From NCBI GenBank assembly GCA_026770585.1, contig MU646303.1, positions 227,815 to 239,668 of the forward strand: a stretch of DNA of 11,854 nucleotides. The letters run 5' to 3'. The DNA comes from Baffinella frigidus (Eukaryota; Cryptophyceae; Cryptomonadales; Baffinellaceae). Below, in pieces: positions 1-7,888 of this stretch. The notes beneath the pieces are model-generated. The model saw only the letters and a program-made list of their open reading frames with translations. It ran no database searches and had not been told where the DNA came from. Position numbers and translations under genes: made by a program. The first letter of the stretch is position 1, and the number at the start of each line of letters is the position of its first letter.

Positions 1-55
1 TTAGGGTTTAGGGTTTAGGGTTTAGGGTTTAGGGTTTAGGGTTTAGGGTTTAGGG
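1..55 (+). repeat. Perfect TTTAGGG telomeric repeat array
   Basis: The window opens with TTAGGG followed by seven perfect TTTAGGG units. This is the Arabidopsis-type telomere repeat used by plants, many green algae and some other protists. The G-rich strand reads 5'->3' into the window. At a true left chromosome end the plus strand would start with CCCTAAA, so the array is interstitial, inverted, or sits at an assembly junction. The regularly spaced GGG runs could form G-quadruplexes. Confidence 0.97.
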
Positions 56-233
56 TTTGGGGTTTATGGTTTATGGTTTTGGATTTTAGGTTTTGGATTT
101 TAGGTTTGAGGGTTTAGGGTGTACGATTTAAGGTTTAGGTTCCACGATTTAGAGTTTAGGGTTTAGGGTTTAGGGTTTAGAGTTTGGGGTTTAGTGTTGA
201 TGGTTTAGGGTGTAGGGTTTAGGGTTGAGGGTT
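56..233 (+). repeat. Degenerate telomere-like repeat
   Basis: This tract continues the perfect array with mutated units: TTTGGGG, TTTATGG, TTTTGGATTTTAGG, and islands of intact TTTAGGG around 150-180. Decay grows away from the perfect tract, as expected for an old interstitial or subtelomeric tract no longer maintained by telomerase. No gene is seen in it. Confidence 0.9.
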
Positions 234-558
234 TAAATCAGGCACACACAGGGAGGTGTGAACATCTTTCAGAGAAGTTTTGGGCTGCACAATTTTGGCA
301 GGGGAATTCCTTCAAGGGGCATATCTAGGGTTTGAATTCTCACACGGAAAATTGAACATTTTCGTGTACTGGTGGACTTAACCAGTAACACACATGGAGG
401 TGTCACGGCTCTGCCTCAGTCGGCTTTAACAGACTGTTCTCAAGTTGACAGTCTGGGTCCGTGGTACAAATCCGTCAACTTTGGAGCGGCGAGGAGCCCG
501 GGGCCACCATGGTAACCCTAAATACACTGAAACAAAGGGATACATCTCGGAAGCAAGC

Positions 559-643
559 AATGCCTTTTCTGCAGATCTTTTCTACGGAAAGGCGTGGTGT
601 TCGCCTATGTTGGGAGCATTCAAAACCTAAAAGACGTCAAGGA
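559..643 (+). repeat. Dispersed ~85-bp repeat F, copy 1 (diverged)
   Basis: This is the most diverged copy of a repeat present at least five times in the window. The recognisable core is CTGCAGATCNTTTCTACGGA, then a GGCGTG-centred block, then TATGTTGGGAG and an AAAACCTAAA tail. Its short reading frame uses a different phase from copies 2 and 3, so it looks like a non-coding dispersed repeat. Function and class are unknown. Confidence 0.75.
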
Positions 644-645
644 AA

Positions 646-825
646 ATACAGCGAGTTGTCGCGGAAAAGCTGGCGCGTCGAGTTGAAGGAGTGGAACCTC
701 TGTCAACTTCAGTAAAAGTGGACTCTCTGTCAACTTTAGTAAAAGTGGACCCTCTGTTAACTTTATGAACAGTGGAGAACATACAGGGAGGTGTCGCGGA
801 GAAGCTCGCGCGTCGAGTTGAAGGA
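646..825. repeat. Nested direct repeat with 27-bp tandem core
   Basis: An approximately 45-bp segment at 646-690, containing GGCGCGTCGAGTTGAAGGA, recurs at 780-825 with a few changes (CTCGCGCGTCGAGTTGAAGGA-like). Between the copies lie three 27-bp tandem units at 691-717, 718-744 and 745-771. Each starts GTGGA and contains CTCTGTYAACTT. The region is a small minisatellite flanked by a longer duplication. Short ORFs on both strands here follow from the repeat and I do not call them genes. Confidence 0.85.
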
Positions 826-875
826 CTTCCACGAAAGGCCTGCCTTGCTCGGGGACGTCCCCCTGCCACGCAAAG

Positions 876-908
876 ATTTATTTATTTATTTATTTATTTA
901 CTTATTTA
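876..908. repeat. (ATTT)n microsatellite
   Basis: About seven units of ATTT/TTTA run into an AT-rich stretch that ends near 945. It marks an abrupt change from the GC-richer sequence just upstream. Confidence 0.95.
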
Positions 909-910
909 AA

Positions 911-1330
911 TAATATTTTTTATTTATTAATTTGTTGAATCAATTAATAAGACCTGCATTTATACTAACGCGGCCGATATGTATGCATCCCCACAGGGGC
1001 TATGTCTGAGCACGCCAAAATTCGACCCATCACGGTGTTTCGACAGATATCTGGCCGAAAATCATGCACCGATCTCCAGCTCTGCCCCAGTATGATTTGA
1101 TCTCACCAATTTGGCGAGACTGTTGTTTTTTTGCTCCAAAGTTGACGCATTTGTACCACACACACAGCATGCCAACTTAAGAATAGTCGGCTAACCTTAC
1201 TGAGACAGAGCTAGGTCTGTAGCACTATTTGAGGACCACTATCTCCGTGCAGTTTTCGAAAAAACTATGGGCCAAACCGGCGGGAAGGTTGATGCCTTGA
1301 ACACTGGCAAGCAACCAAACAGAGTTTCCC
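911..1330. other. No gene seen
   Basis: AT-leaning sequence without a convincing reading frame, RNA gene or strong repeat on either strand. I see nothing that can be named. Confidence 0.5.
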
Positions 1331-1690
1331 ATGGTACCAACCGTGCTCGGTTCAGGTATCGTCCTGGTACAAACCCCGCCAGAGTTAGTCAACCGCCGCG
1401 AACAAGCCCTGGAGGTGACTCGCCTGTCATGCGAGTCGCGTCCGTCCGCAGGCGGCACCGGCCGGGCGAGCTGGCGGCTTGGCATCCTCGATGGGCGCGA
1501 CCTGCTGCGGCGCGCAGGAGCAGGGAGGGTCAGTGCAGACAGCCGGTCCGACTGGATCGCCATTGTGCCCTGCAATTTAGACAGCCGGGCGGCTTGCGCC
1601 ACGGGAACCCTTGCCGCATCTCACGCGCTCAAGAACTGCACACCTAGGCAGACCCACGCCGCGTCTGCAGACCGCCCATAGCATCGCAGA
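1331..1690 (+). other. GC-rich block with open frames, possible exon remnant
   Basis: This block is clearly GC-richer than its surroundings. One plus-strand frame (1331-1681, 116 codons) is open, with many G/C third positions between about 1390 and 1570. Frames on both strands are also open, as expected from composition alone. I recognise no domain. It could be an unassigned exon or a remnant of a mobile or transferred gene, or chance. I do not call a CDS. Confidence 0.2.
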
Positions 1691-2780
1691 CAGCGCCGCG
1701 TTCAGTGTGCTCGCATAGGCTTCATCTGTTGTGACCACCAATCAAGTGCGCACCTCCCTAGCGCCCCACGTCATCGCCGCAGAGAAACGAGGCTGCAAAG
1801 GAAAGGCCTCTGAAGCCACACGCCAGTGCCGTAGAGACGCTTGGCACTGTGAGCTAGTCGCATGCACGACACATGTGGGAGACGCTCAAATCGCAGGGGA
1901 CACCCTGACCTCCGGCCTGATCCACCGACCACGCCCAGATCCACAGCCACGACACTCCACGCTTTCGACGAGGTCGGAACAACCTATTTTTCCGGGCAGA
2001 AACTGGGGCGGAGCGATGCCAGGCGACTGGCGAAGGGGTTCGTACTTAGCCAACTTCGTACCCAGCTGTCTTTTCAGCTCGATGCGTCCGGGCACATTAA
2101 AAAAAAGGTTTGTTTTCACTTTACTACACAGTCACGTCCCAAAAGAACATTCATATGCACACGACATGTACGTTCTTATGCCAGGAATCTGGTCCATCTA
2201 TTCGAAAAATTAGTACCACGAAATTGAGTTAACCAATCCGGTTCAAAGTTCGGGTAAAGCACCAAAGCACCAAAGCAAAAGGACCGACGATAGCTAAAGA
2301 CGGGGGGGCGGGAGAAAATGAATGCGGCAGCATTGCGGTTAGGGAAGGTTCCTACACGGGACCTTTCACACCTGACGAGCCTCTCTGGCTTCGTGGGTGC
2401 GACGATTTGACTTAGACAATTATGAGATCTAGGTGGGGATAACGTGTCAGCACGATCAAGCTATTGCATGATTAGTCTGATGTGTGGTCCTCCATCATAA
2501 GTTGGGGAGCGGCCCCTGAAGCTGCAGCGGGCGGAGTCATCGGCTCAAAATGGGGAGCATGGCAGATCCGATCCTGGCTTGGCGACGGCACGGGCTGACG
2601 CCGACAATCCTCTCTAATAAATCGAAAACAACGAAAACAACAACCAAAGCACCAATCGGGTCGATAGAGAGCACCCCTTGAGACGGGTTCGTAATTTCGA
2701 ATAAAGTCAATCCGCTACGTTTAAAACCCACTTGTAGCCTCCCCGAACCCCCACTTCACTCGGTAGCTGAGTGTCATTAA
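1691..2780. other. No recognised gene
   Basis: A 160-codon plus-strand frame (1731-2213) exists here, but its sequence matches no family I know and its C-terminal half has no coding-like composition. A frame of this length is expected by chance in about 12 kb read in six frames. No RNA gene or strong repeat is visible. Confidence 0.4.
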
Positions 2781-2863
2781 GTGACTTCCTTTCTCAATTT
2801 CAGCGTAAGAAACGGCCTAATCCGATCTAACGCGTGTGGTAATTTCCCCCTGAAATCGACAGC

Positions 2864-2928
2864 CATGTCCGTCCAAATCAGATCCTTTCTACGGAAGGGC
2901 GTGGCGTTGGCATATGTCGGGCGAAATC
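2864..2928 (+). repeat. Dispersed repeat F, copy 2
   Basis: The core TCCTTTCTACGGAAGGGCGT is followed by a GCGTTGGCATATGTCGGG block close to copy 3. It lacks the CCTAAAGGA tail found in copies 3 and 5. The local frame reads SFLRKGVALAYVGRN, as it does (with one change) in copy 3, simply because the repeat happens to be open in that phase. Confidence 0.85.
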
Positions 2929-2984
2929 ATCCAGCTATCATCAGGGCTGCGAGGCCTGATGATGCTTGACCCTATCCTGTTCCA

Positions 2985-3182
2985 GTGGTGGCCCCGCTTG
3001 TCGAGAGAACTCGAGACAAGCTGCGCAGGAAGCGCTTGGAGCACAGCAGAAGGGGCAGGGAGTTCCACAAAGAGGGATCTGTAGCAGCAGCAGCAGTAGC
3101 GAAGCTGGGAGCAAGGCAGCAGATCTCACCAAGGGCGAGAGGCAGATCAGGAGGAGATCATTGTTCTTACCCCAAAACTTGA
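2985..3182 (+). other. Possible exon-like block, basic peptide, unassigned
   Basis: A pyrimidine-rich stretch ending in TTCCAG (about 2979-2984) precedes a frame that reads TRDKLRRKRLEHSRRGREF and then a GCA/GTA-encoded alanine run (3079-3097). It ends at a stop at 3180-3182. The peptide would be basic and helix-prone. Only the splice-acceptor-like border and the composition hint at coding. No family is recognised, and no joining exon was found. Confidence 0.18.
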
Positions 3183-3365
3183 AGGGAATTCTACCCCGGA
3201 AATAGATGCGCAAATCCTCAGGTTGTGAGTACTCCAGCACCAAACGAGACCACCTCCTTGACAGAAATTTAAACCTAAAGGACCTAAAGGAGTGTCGGCC
3301 CTGGGATTTCGACTGTCAGCTTTAGTCAACTCTGAATCGTTGCACTAACTCGTCCATTGTCCATT

Positions 3366-3495
3366 AATAACAAAGAGGGAGTGTTAGAAACACCTACGAT
3401 CATTTAAATACGACCATGACATAGGTGGACGATTTCAGAAACTGTGATCATTTAAATACGACCGTAGGTGTTTTTAACACCCCCCCTTTGTTATT
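3366..3495. mobile_element. 130-bp MITE-like inverted-repeat element
   Basis: Terminal inverted repeats of 33 bp (3366-3398 and 3463-3495) match at 30 of 33 positions and start AATAACAAAG. Inside them an 18-bp sequence, GATCATTTAAATACGACC, occurs twice in direct orientation at 3398-3415 and 3446-3463. There is no room for a transposase, so this would be a non-autonomous element. I see no clear target-site duplication, so the superfamily is open. Confidence 0.8.
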
Positions 3496-3595
3496 GAAGG
3501 ACGGTTTCGTACGTCAGTAAAGATGGACCCGTTTGCACCATCGATCGCTATCTCGACCAAATCTATGGGAGACAAGCGCTTGGAGGAGACGCCGC

Positions 3596-3676
3596 TGGGA
3601 GATCGTTGAGACGGCCACCAGCAACCCGTAGCAGCTTTTATCGGACCCTTTTATCGGTGGGAGATCGTTGAGACGG
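3596..3676. repeat. 19-bp direct repeat pair
   Basis: TGGGAGATCGTTGAGACGG occurs exactly at 3596-3614 and 3658-3676. A second short repeat, CTTTTATCGG-like, lies between them. The surrounding 3520-3745 is fairly GC-rich with short open frames, but no product is recognised. It may be a decayed coding fragment or a small local duplication. Confidence 0.8.
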
Positions 3677-3747
3677 AGCTGGCGAATACGACGACGAGAA
3701 CACGGGGCACAGGGCTTATCCCACCGCCTCCGCAACATTAATAGGCT

Positions 3748-3810
3748 ACAGGCGCTCATAAGAAACTGCCCCCCCCATAGGACCACCGTAGGGCCCTAGG
3801 CATTGCCCCA
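3748..3810 (+). mobile_element. Foldback A, left-end fragment
   Basis: ACAGGCGCTCATAAGAAACT is followed by a C run and TAGGACCACCGTAGGGCCCTAGGCAT. It matches the left arm of the complete copy at 4451-4576 and the internal arm sequence of the hairpin near 8042-8083. The right arm is missing, so this is a truncated copy. Confidence 0.75.
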
Positions 3811-3875
3811 CCACACAGCGGACTTCAAAGGGATTTTTTTGGGGGGGGGGGTTGGGGATAGGGGTTGTCAACGTT

Positions 3876-3913
3876 AGGCCCTTTAGGTTCTTCGAGCTCC
3901 CAACATAGGCGGA
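3876..3913 (-). repeat. Dispersed repeat F, partial copy, minus strand
   Basis: Read on the minus strand this gives TATGTTGGGAGCTC, then GAACCTAAAGGGCC, the 3' half of repeat F. It lies about 65 bp from a foldback A fragment, the same pairing as at 4282-4712. Confidence 0.6.
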
Positions 3914-4056
3914 CACTGGAACTTATCTGTCTATGGTCTGAGGAAAGGGCATCTGGTGTTCTCTCACTTGGCCACCATGGCTGACTTTGAGAGTGAGACA
4001 GTGTGATTTCCCGTTATTTCCGATTTATTAAACATGATCTTCATTAGTCAACCATT

Positions 4057-4087
4057 GAGGCTCACCACCTGTCCGACCAAGGCTCAC
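4057..4087. repeat. Dispersed hairpin-related 31-mer, copy 1
   Basis: GAGGCTCACCACCTGTCCGA and the following bases match 5581-5611 with about three changes. At 5557-5611 the same sequence forms the loop and right arm of a hairpin. Here the left arm is absent. Confidence 0.7.
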
Positions 4088-4136
4088 AAAACAGGATTGT
4101 CGGTGTCAGCCCAATGCCATCCCCAAGCAAGGACTG

Positions 4137-4202
4137 TGAGGCAGTCATGTGAGGCAGTGTGAAGCAGTGCGCGGCAGTGTGCGGCAGTGCGAGGCACTGT
4201 GA
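4137..4202 (+). repeat. GTGNGGCAGT 10-bp minisatellite
   Basis: About six imperfect 10-bp units, with variants GTGAGGCAGT, GTGAAGCAGT, GCGCGGCAGT, GTGCGGCAGT and GCGAGGCACT, lie in tandem. A related G-rich run (GTGGGGCAGGTGAGGCAGGG) is at 4599-4618, on the far side of the foldback element. Confidence 0.9.
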
Positions 4203-4281
4203 GCTTAGGTTACTGATTACTGAATTTATTAAAGAGGTTTCGCCGTTATTGCCTAACCCGTGCCATTACCAGACTATGGTC

Positions 4282-4374
4282 GGTCCAAAAATGCTTTCTC
4301 TGCAGTCCTTTCTACGGAAGGGCGTGTCGTTGGCATATGTTGGGAGAAATTAAAAACCAAAAGGACCTAAAGGA
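4282..4374 (+). repeat. Dispersed repeat F, copy 3
   Basis: A well-kept copy. It has GGTCCAAAAATGCTTTCTCT, the CTTTCTACGGAAGGGCGTGT core, GTTGGCATATGTTGGGAGAA and an AAAGGACCTAAAGGA tail. With the minus-strand copy at 4638-4712 it forms the outer arms of an inverted structure of about 430 bp that encloses foldback A. Confidence 0.9.
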
Positions 4375-4403
4375 AAAAACAGTACCCCCTTGGCGAGCCC
4401 TTG

Positions 4404-4440
4404 CCAGGGGAACCTCGCTCACAAGAAACTGCCCCCCCCC
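4404..4440 (+). mobile_element. Foldback A, left-end fragment next to a full copy
   Basis: CCAGGGGAACCTCGCTCACA, AGAAACTG and a C run match the left terminal arm. The right arm is missing. A complete copy begins 11 bp downstream. The locus at 7361-7559 has the same arrangement. Confidence 0.8.
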
Positions 4441-4450
4441 AAAAGAACCC

Positions 4451-4576
4451 TACAGGGGTACCTCGCTCATAAGAAAGCGCCCCCCCCTAGGACCCTACAG
4501 TAGGCCTATCTACGCCTAGGGCCCTGTGGTGGTCCTAGGGGGGGGTGCAGTTTCTCATGAGCGAGGTAACCCTGTA
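4451..4576. mobile_element. Foldback A, complete copy (TA-flanked MITE)
   Basis: The left arm (4451-4493) starts TACAGGGGTACCTCGCTCAT and ends CTAGGACC. The right arm (4531-4576) is its imperfect inverse and ends GAGCGAGGTAACCCTGTA. The centre holds GTAGGCCTATCTACGCC. There is no ORF of transposase size. If the TA at each tip is the target duplication, the element proper begins CAGGGG, which resembles Tc1/mariner-type non-autonomous elements; this class assignment is an inference. Confidence 0.85.
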
Positions 4577-4637
4577 CTGGGAGGCTGTTGGAGGCTGTGT
4601 GGGGCAGGTGAGGCAGGGTGAGGCGGAGGCGAGTCCT

Positions 4638-4712
4638 TCAGGTCCTGTAGGTTTTAATTTATCCCAACATATGCCAACGACACGCCCTTCCGTAGAAAGA
4701 GTGCAGACAAAG
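4638..4712 (-). repeat. Dispersed repeat F, copy 4, inverted
   Basis: The minus strand reads CTTTCTACGGAAGGGCGTGT, CGTTGGCATATGTTGGGAT, AAATTAAAACCTACAGGACC, close to copies 3 and 5. It is the only complete inverted copy. Confidence 0.88.
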
Positions 4713-4720
4713 GGGGGAAA

Positions 4721-5556
4721 GCGAGGTTTGGTGTTTAATAAGTTGACAAACACGACCGCTGCACGCCACGTGGAGAGGTAGGCCGAGACGCAGGGCTCTA
4801 ACGCCCATCACCACCCCTACGAGCTCGTACGAGCGTAAGGGTGGATCGTTCAATGGAACGCCTCGCCCGCTAGGACGAGCTACCTAGGAGTGAGGGCACG
4901 AACCAACCGCCAAGGATTTTTGCTTTTGCTTTACACAAGGGGGGGTCCACTTTCCCATGCTTTAGAAGCCACGCGGGCCCCATCGAGGCTGGAAATGAAA
5001 TGTGACTATTTTAAAACAGGGATTCCTTCACAAGTGAAGAAAAACAAGGAAAGTGTAGTAATTTTCACACAAATAGGGGCGTTTCATGACCAAGCCTGCC
5101 CGTGACTGGTACTAAATTTAACAATCCCACATTTAAAATACTCCCTCTGCCAGCCGCGAGTGGCGGTGGGTTATTTTAGGGTCACTTATTGACACTTATT
5201 GACTTCATTCGAAAGAGAAATGCACGGCACAGAATTGAGGCGAAATTAGGAAAACATTTGGAAACTGCACCAGAGTTTTCCTGCCCAAGAGACTGCCACT
5301 ACCCATATTGGGGTCCACCAAGGAACAGGGTCACAAGAAGCGTCCACCGTTCCCTGGTTTCTCCCGCAGAGCACCCAGTATGTAAGGGCCTCTGCCTAAG
5401 CCACACACAGTTGCCCCGTGAAACCTCCTTTCAAGCGGATGGCAAGCGGGGCAAAAATATGTGGGCCACTCTCCTTGCGGCCAACGCACGAAGAGAGTGG
5501 AAATCCCCTTCACCACCTAGGCCCCCACGTTGCGATGTGGAGAAAACCCCTTTCGT
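4721..5556. other. No recognised gene
   Basis: A 123-codon plus-strand frame at 5189-5560 resembles no family I know. A 12-bp palindrome, TACGAGCTCGTA, lies near 4819. No RNA gene or strong repeat is seen otherwise. Confidence 0.4.
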
Positions 5557-5611
5557 GTGAGCCTCGGTCGGACAGTTGATGAGCCTCACCACCTGTCCGA
5601 TCGAGGCTCAC
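5557..5611. repeat. Hairpin with 18-bp stem
   Basis: GTGAGCCTCGGTCGGACA (5557-5574) pairs with TGTCCGATCGAGGCTCAC (5594-5611) at 17 of 18 positions around a 19-nt loop. The loop and right arm recur at 4057-4087. This is a small dispersed hairpin. A terminator or structured RNA role is possible, but nothing around it supports one. Confidence 0.85.
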
Positions 5612-5970
5612 GCTTCGGTGGTGTATATCCCCCCCCAAGGTCCCCTGCTTGGGCTCAGTCAGTCCGGGCACCAGGATACCGAGCCCGCGCTCATCGTGCT
5701 ACAGTGACTCGTATCAGGATACGAGGCGTATCAGGATACGCTCGTACCGTGCGGGTTATCATGAACCATAAAGTTGATTGTCCCTGGCTACCATTGTACC
5801 GCGTGACTCAGCGAAACTTTTGACCAAAATAATCAAAACATTTTTAAATGATTTTTTCTTCGTATACTGTTGTATACTCGGTGATATATGACTCTGGGTA
5901 GGTGACTCTCTAGAGCATCTTTCTGCTCTCGCGTGTCGCCTCCCAGAAAATCCGTTGAGCCAACCAACCC
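5612..5970. other. No gene seen
   Basis: Contains three ATCAGGATACGAG/GCTCGTA-type short repeats near 5675-5745 and then AT-rich sequence. Nothing is recognised as coding. Confidence 0.4.
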
Positions 5971-6140
5971 GAGTCTATCGCGTCATTCGCATGAGTCTAC
6001 AGTCTACCTACCCATAAGATACACACGTCCGGCGGGTATTTCGTTGTGTATATTGTGGGTAGTGTGTATTTCAGGGTGGGCCTACCCTAAAAGGCACATC
6101 GAGGGGGCAGGGGTTGGTGCTTGTGTATATTGTGGGTCGG
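5971..6140. repeat. Dispersed repeat G, copy 1 (rearranged)
   Basis: It contains CGTCATTCGCATG (5981-5993), TACAGTCTACCTACCC (5998-6013), and GTGTATATTGTGGGTAGTGT near 6046-6065, with a second GTGTATATTGTGGGT at 6123-6137. All three blocks recur at 8533-8610, but the middle one is inverted there (GGGTAGGTAGACTGTA at 8579-8594). The order and orientation therefore differ between copies. Confidence 0.75.
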
Positions 6141-6468
6141 AAAGGCAAAAAAACGCCAAACGCCAGGGGTTTTGCCGTAATCTCGCTCGCTGACTTCCGT
6201 ACATTGGGGTGAAACCTCTACATGCGTTTGGTTTGACATCTGTCTCATCTCACACACCCACACAACCCCCCTCACCTTGTGGGGTATCCGTGGTTGGAGC
6301 TTCTATACTTCAACCATGGGATACCATGAGCCTCAGAACAAGGCTGACTGGGGTTCGGTGCGTGTGTGAGCATGGGAGCGGTATCGCATACCTTTACACA
6401 CCCCAAGAGAGCCACCCACTATCCCCTCTTCACGAGCCTCTGCACTGGAGAGCTAAATGCGATCCGAA
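6141..6468. other. No recognised gene
   Basis: A plus-strand frame begins at 6209 and runs into repeat F downstream. Its first part has no recognisable domain and the rest is repeat-derived. I see nothing else. Confidence 0.4.
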
Positions 6469-6580
6469 GGCCAAAATGCTTTCTCTGCAGATCCTTTCTA
6501 CGGAAGGGCGTGTCGTTGGGCCATGTTGGGAGAAATTAAAACCTAGAGGACCTAAAGGACCTAAAGGACCTAAAGGACCA
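6469..6580 (+). repeat. Dispersed repeat F, copy 5, with 9-bp tail array
   Basis: It carries CCAAAATGCTTTCTCTGCAG, CTTTCTACGGAAGGGCGTGT and CATGTTGGGAGAAATTAAAA. The tail then expands into four 9-bp units, one CCTAGAGGA and three CCTAAAGGA (6542-6577). In one frame the tail reads as a collagen-like GPK run, which is an effect of the 9-bp period. Confidence 0.9.
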
Positions 6581-6822
6581 AAAAAAGATCTGAAGGCCCA
6601 GTTTGCTGTTCCAGAATTGCCAGGACGCCATCTTCAATGCGGCTTAAAAGGAACCTACCCAGTGAAAGTGCGACAACAGCCGGAAACTGTGCCCCCACCC
6701 CAAGTCATCCACGATGGAAAATGGCCTACGGTGCATGTATCTTGTGTTTCAATGTTCGTTTCTTGAGCATCTGTACCTTCCTGAAGACGACCCAGGGACT
6801 AACTCAGGTGAAATCGAGCCAT

Positions 6823-7249
6823 TTTGACCAGTTTGACCAATACGCGCTAATGGGATTTGACCACTTTGAAATTTGTCCAGTTTGACCAGTTTGGAAATTT
6901 GACCGGTTTGAACTTTGTCAGAACCCTTCCAAATAATGCGCTGGGGGACAAAAATCAGGTGGAATCGAGCTATAACTGAGGGTTCTTGGTCACTGAGCCC
7001 CAGCTGACGACGCACCCAACGTTGATTCAACGTGGTTCCGGGAGGGGAGGACATTTGACCAGTTTGACCAGTTTGCAAATTTGACCAGTTTCAAATTCTG
7101 ACCAGTTTCCAAATTTTGACCTGTTTGACATTTGACCAGTTTGACCAGTTTGACCATTCTGTATTTCTGAGAAAACTCACTAAGTCCCGATAAGCGCTGG
7201 CAGGATTTGACCACTTTGATGTTTGACCGGTTGGACCATTTTCAAATTC
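6823..7249 (+). repeat. TTTGACCAG-type satellite
   Basis: Clusters of TTTGACCAG units, tandem in places (6823-6840, 6877-6903, 7051-7160, 7206-7240), alternate with CAAATT-containing linkers. Two longer flanking pieces, CAGGTGAAATCGAGCC (6806) and CAGGTGGAATCGAGCT (6957), show that a larger unit is also duplicated. The minus-strand ORFs of the LVKLVK type are products of this repeat. Confidence 0.9.
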
Positions 7250-7360
7250 AGCACAGGTGGTGGACTGATACATGTACATACCCGTGTTCTGCTAAAAATG
7301 GGGGGGGGTTCATACACCCCTTGGTCTTGGACCAAATTTGCGGGTTTGTCACGTGGCTAA

Positions 7361-7389
7361 ACAGGGATACCTCGTTTACAAGAAACCGC
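7361..7389 (+). mobile_element. Foldback A, left-end fragment
   Basis: ACAGGGATACCTCGTTTACA followed by AGAAACCGC is a diverged left terminal arm. It stops ten bases before the next complete copy begins. Confidence 0.75.
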
Positions 7390-7398
7390 TTCCGAATG

Positions 7399-7559
7399 CA
7401 GGGGTACCTCGCTCATAAGAAACCGCCCCCCCCCCCAGGACCATCATAGGGCCCTAGCTAGGCCTAGGCCTACTGTAGGGTCCTAGCTAGGGGGGGGCGG
7501 TTAGGCCTACTGTAGGGTCCTAGGGGGGGGGGCGGTTTCTTATGAGCGAGGTACCCCTG
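7399..7559. mobile_element. Foldback A, complete copy with internal duplication
   Basis: The left arm CAGGGGTACCTCGCTCATAA plus AGAAACCG and a C run is inverted at the right end as CGGTTTCTTATGAGCGAGGT then ACCCCTG. TA follows the right tip; TG precedes the left tip. The interior holds GGCCTACTGTAGGGTCCTAG twice (about 7467-7486 and 7504-7522), each followed by a G run, so the right half is partly duplicated. No transposase ORF is present. Confidence 0.85.
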
Positions 7560-7640
7560 TAAACCACATCGGATCCCCTCTTATTTTAAGAAAACGGATA
7601 CTGCACATGTCGGCAGTGTTGGTACATGTAGCAATAAAGG

Positions 7641-7750
7641 TCTCGCTCTCTCTTTCTCTCTCTCCCTGTCTCTCTCTCGATCTCTCTCTCACGCGCGCGC
7701 GCGCTCTCTCTCTCTCTGTCAGTCTCTCTCTCTCTCTCTCTCTCTCTCCC
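7641..7750. repeat. CT microsatellite with (CG)n island
   Basis: A pyrimidine run of TCTC units is interrupted by an ACGCGCGCGCGCG island at about 7691-7703. The polypurine/polypyrimidine tract and alternating CG are the kind of sequence that favours triplex or Z-DNA. Minus-strand RERERE frames are translation shadows. Confidence 0.95.
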
Positions 7751-7888
7751 GCACACACAACGTGAACCGACCACTTTCGTGCGTTTGCTTGATGTAAGCA
7801 AACAGAGACCGACCGGTTTTGCTCGCGCTTTTCTTATTTGAAGAAAACGCCGACCGACCGACCCTCGAGCAAGATTTTTATTGTAGCC

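Noticed and set aside
1-233. True chromosome end at the left edge
   Set aside because: The strand orientation is wrong: a left terminus would read CCCTAAA on the plus strand.
1731-2213. 160-codon plus-strand ORF
   Set aside because: No family resemblance, mixed composition and no splice-site support. A frame of this length is expected by chance in six-frame reading of about 12 kb.
5189-5560. 123-codon plus-strand ORF
   Set aside because: No recognised domain and no coding-like codon pattern; it ends within the hairpin at 5557.
6209-6766. 185-codon ORF with a collagen-like GPKGPKGPK run
   Set aside because: The run is the 9-bp CCTAAAGGA tail of repeat F read in one frame, and the rest has no domain. 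It is a repeat artefact, not a collagen-like gene.
6990-7279. Minus-strand ORFs with LVKLVK/SNWSNW repeats
   Set aside because: They are translations of the TTTGACCAG satellite in different frames.
7540-7801. Minus-strand RERERE-rich ORFs
   Set aside because: They are direct translations of the CT microsatellite.
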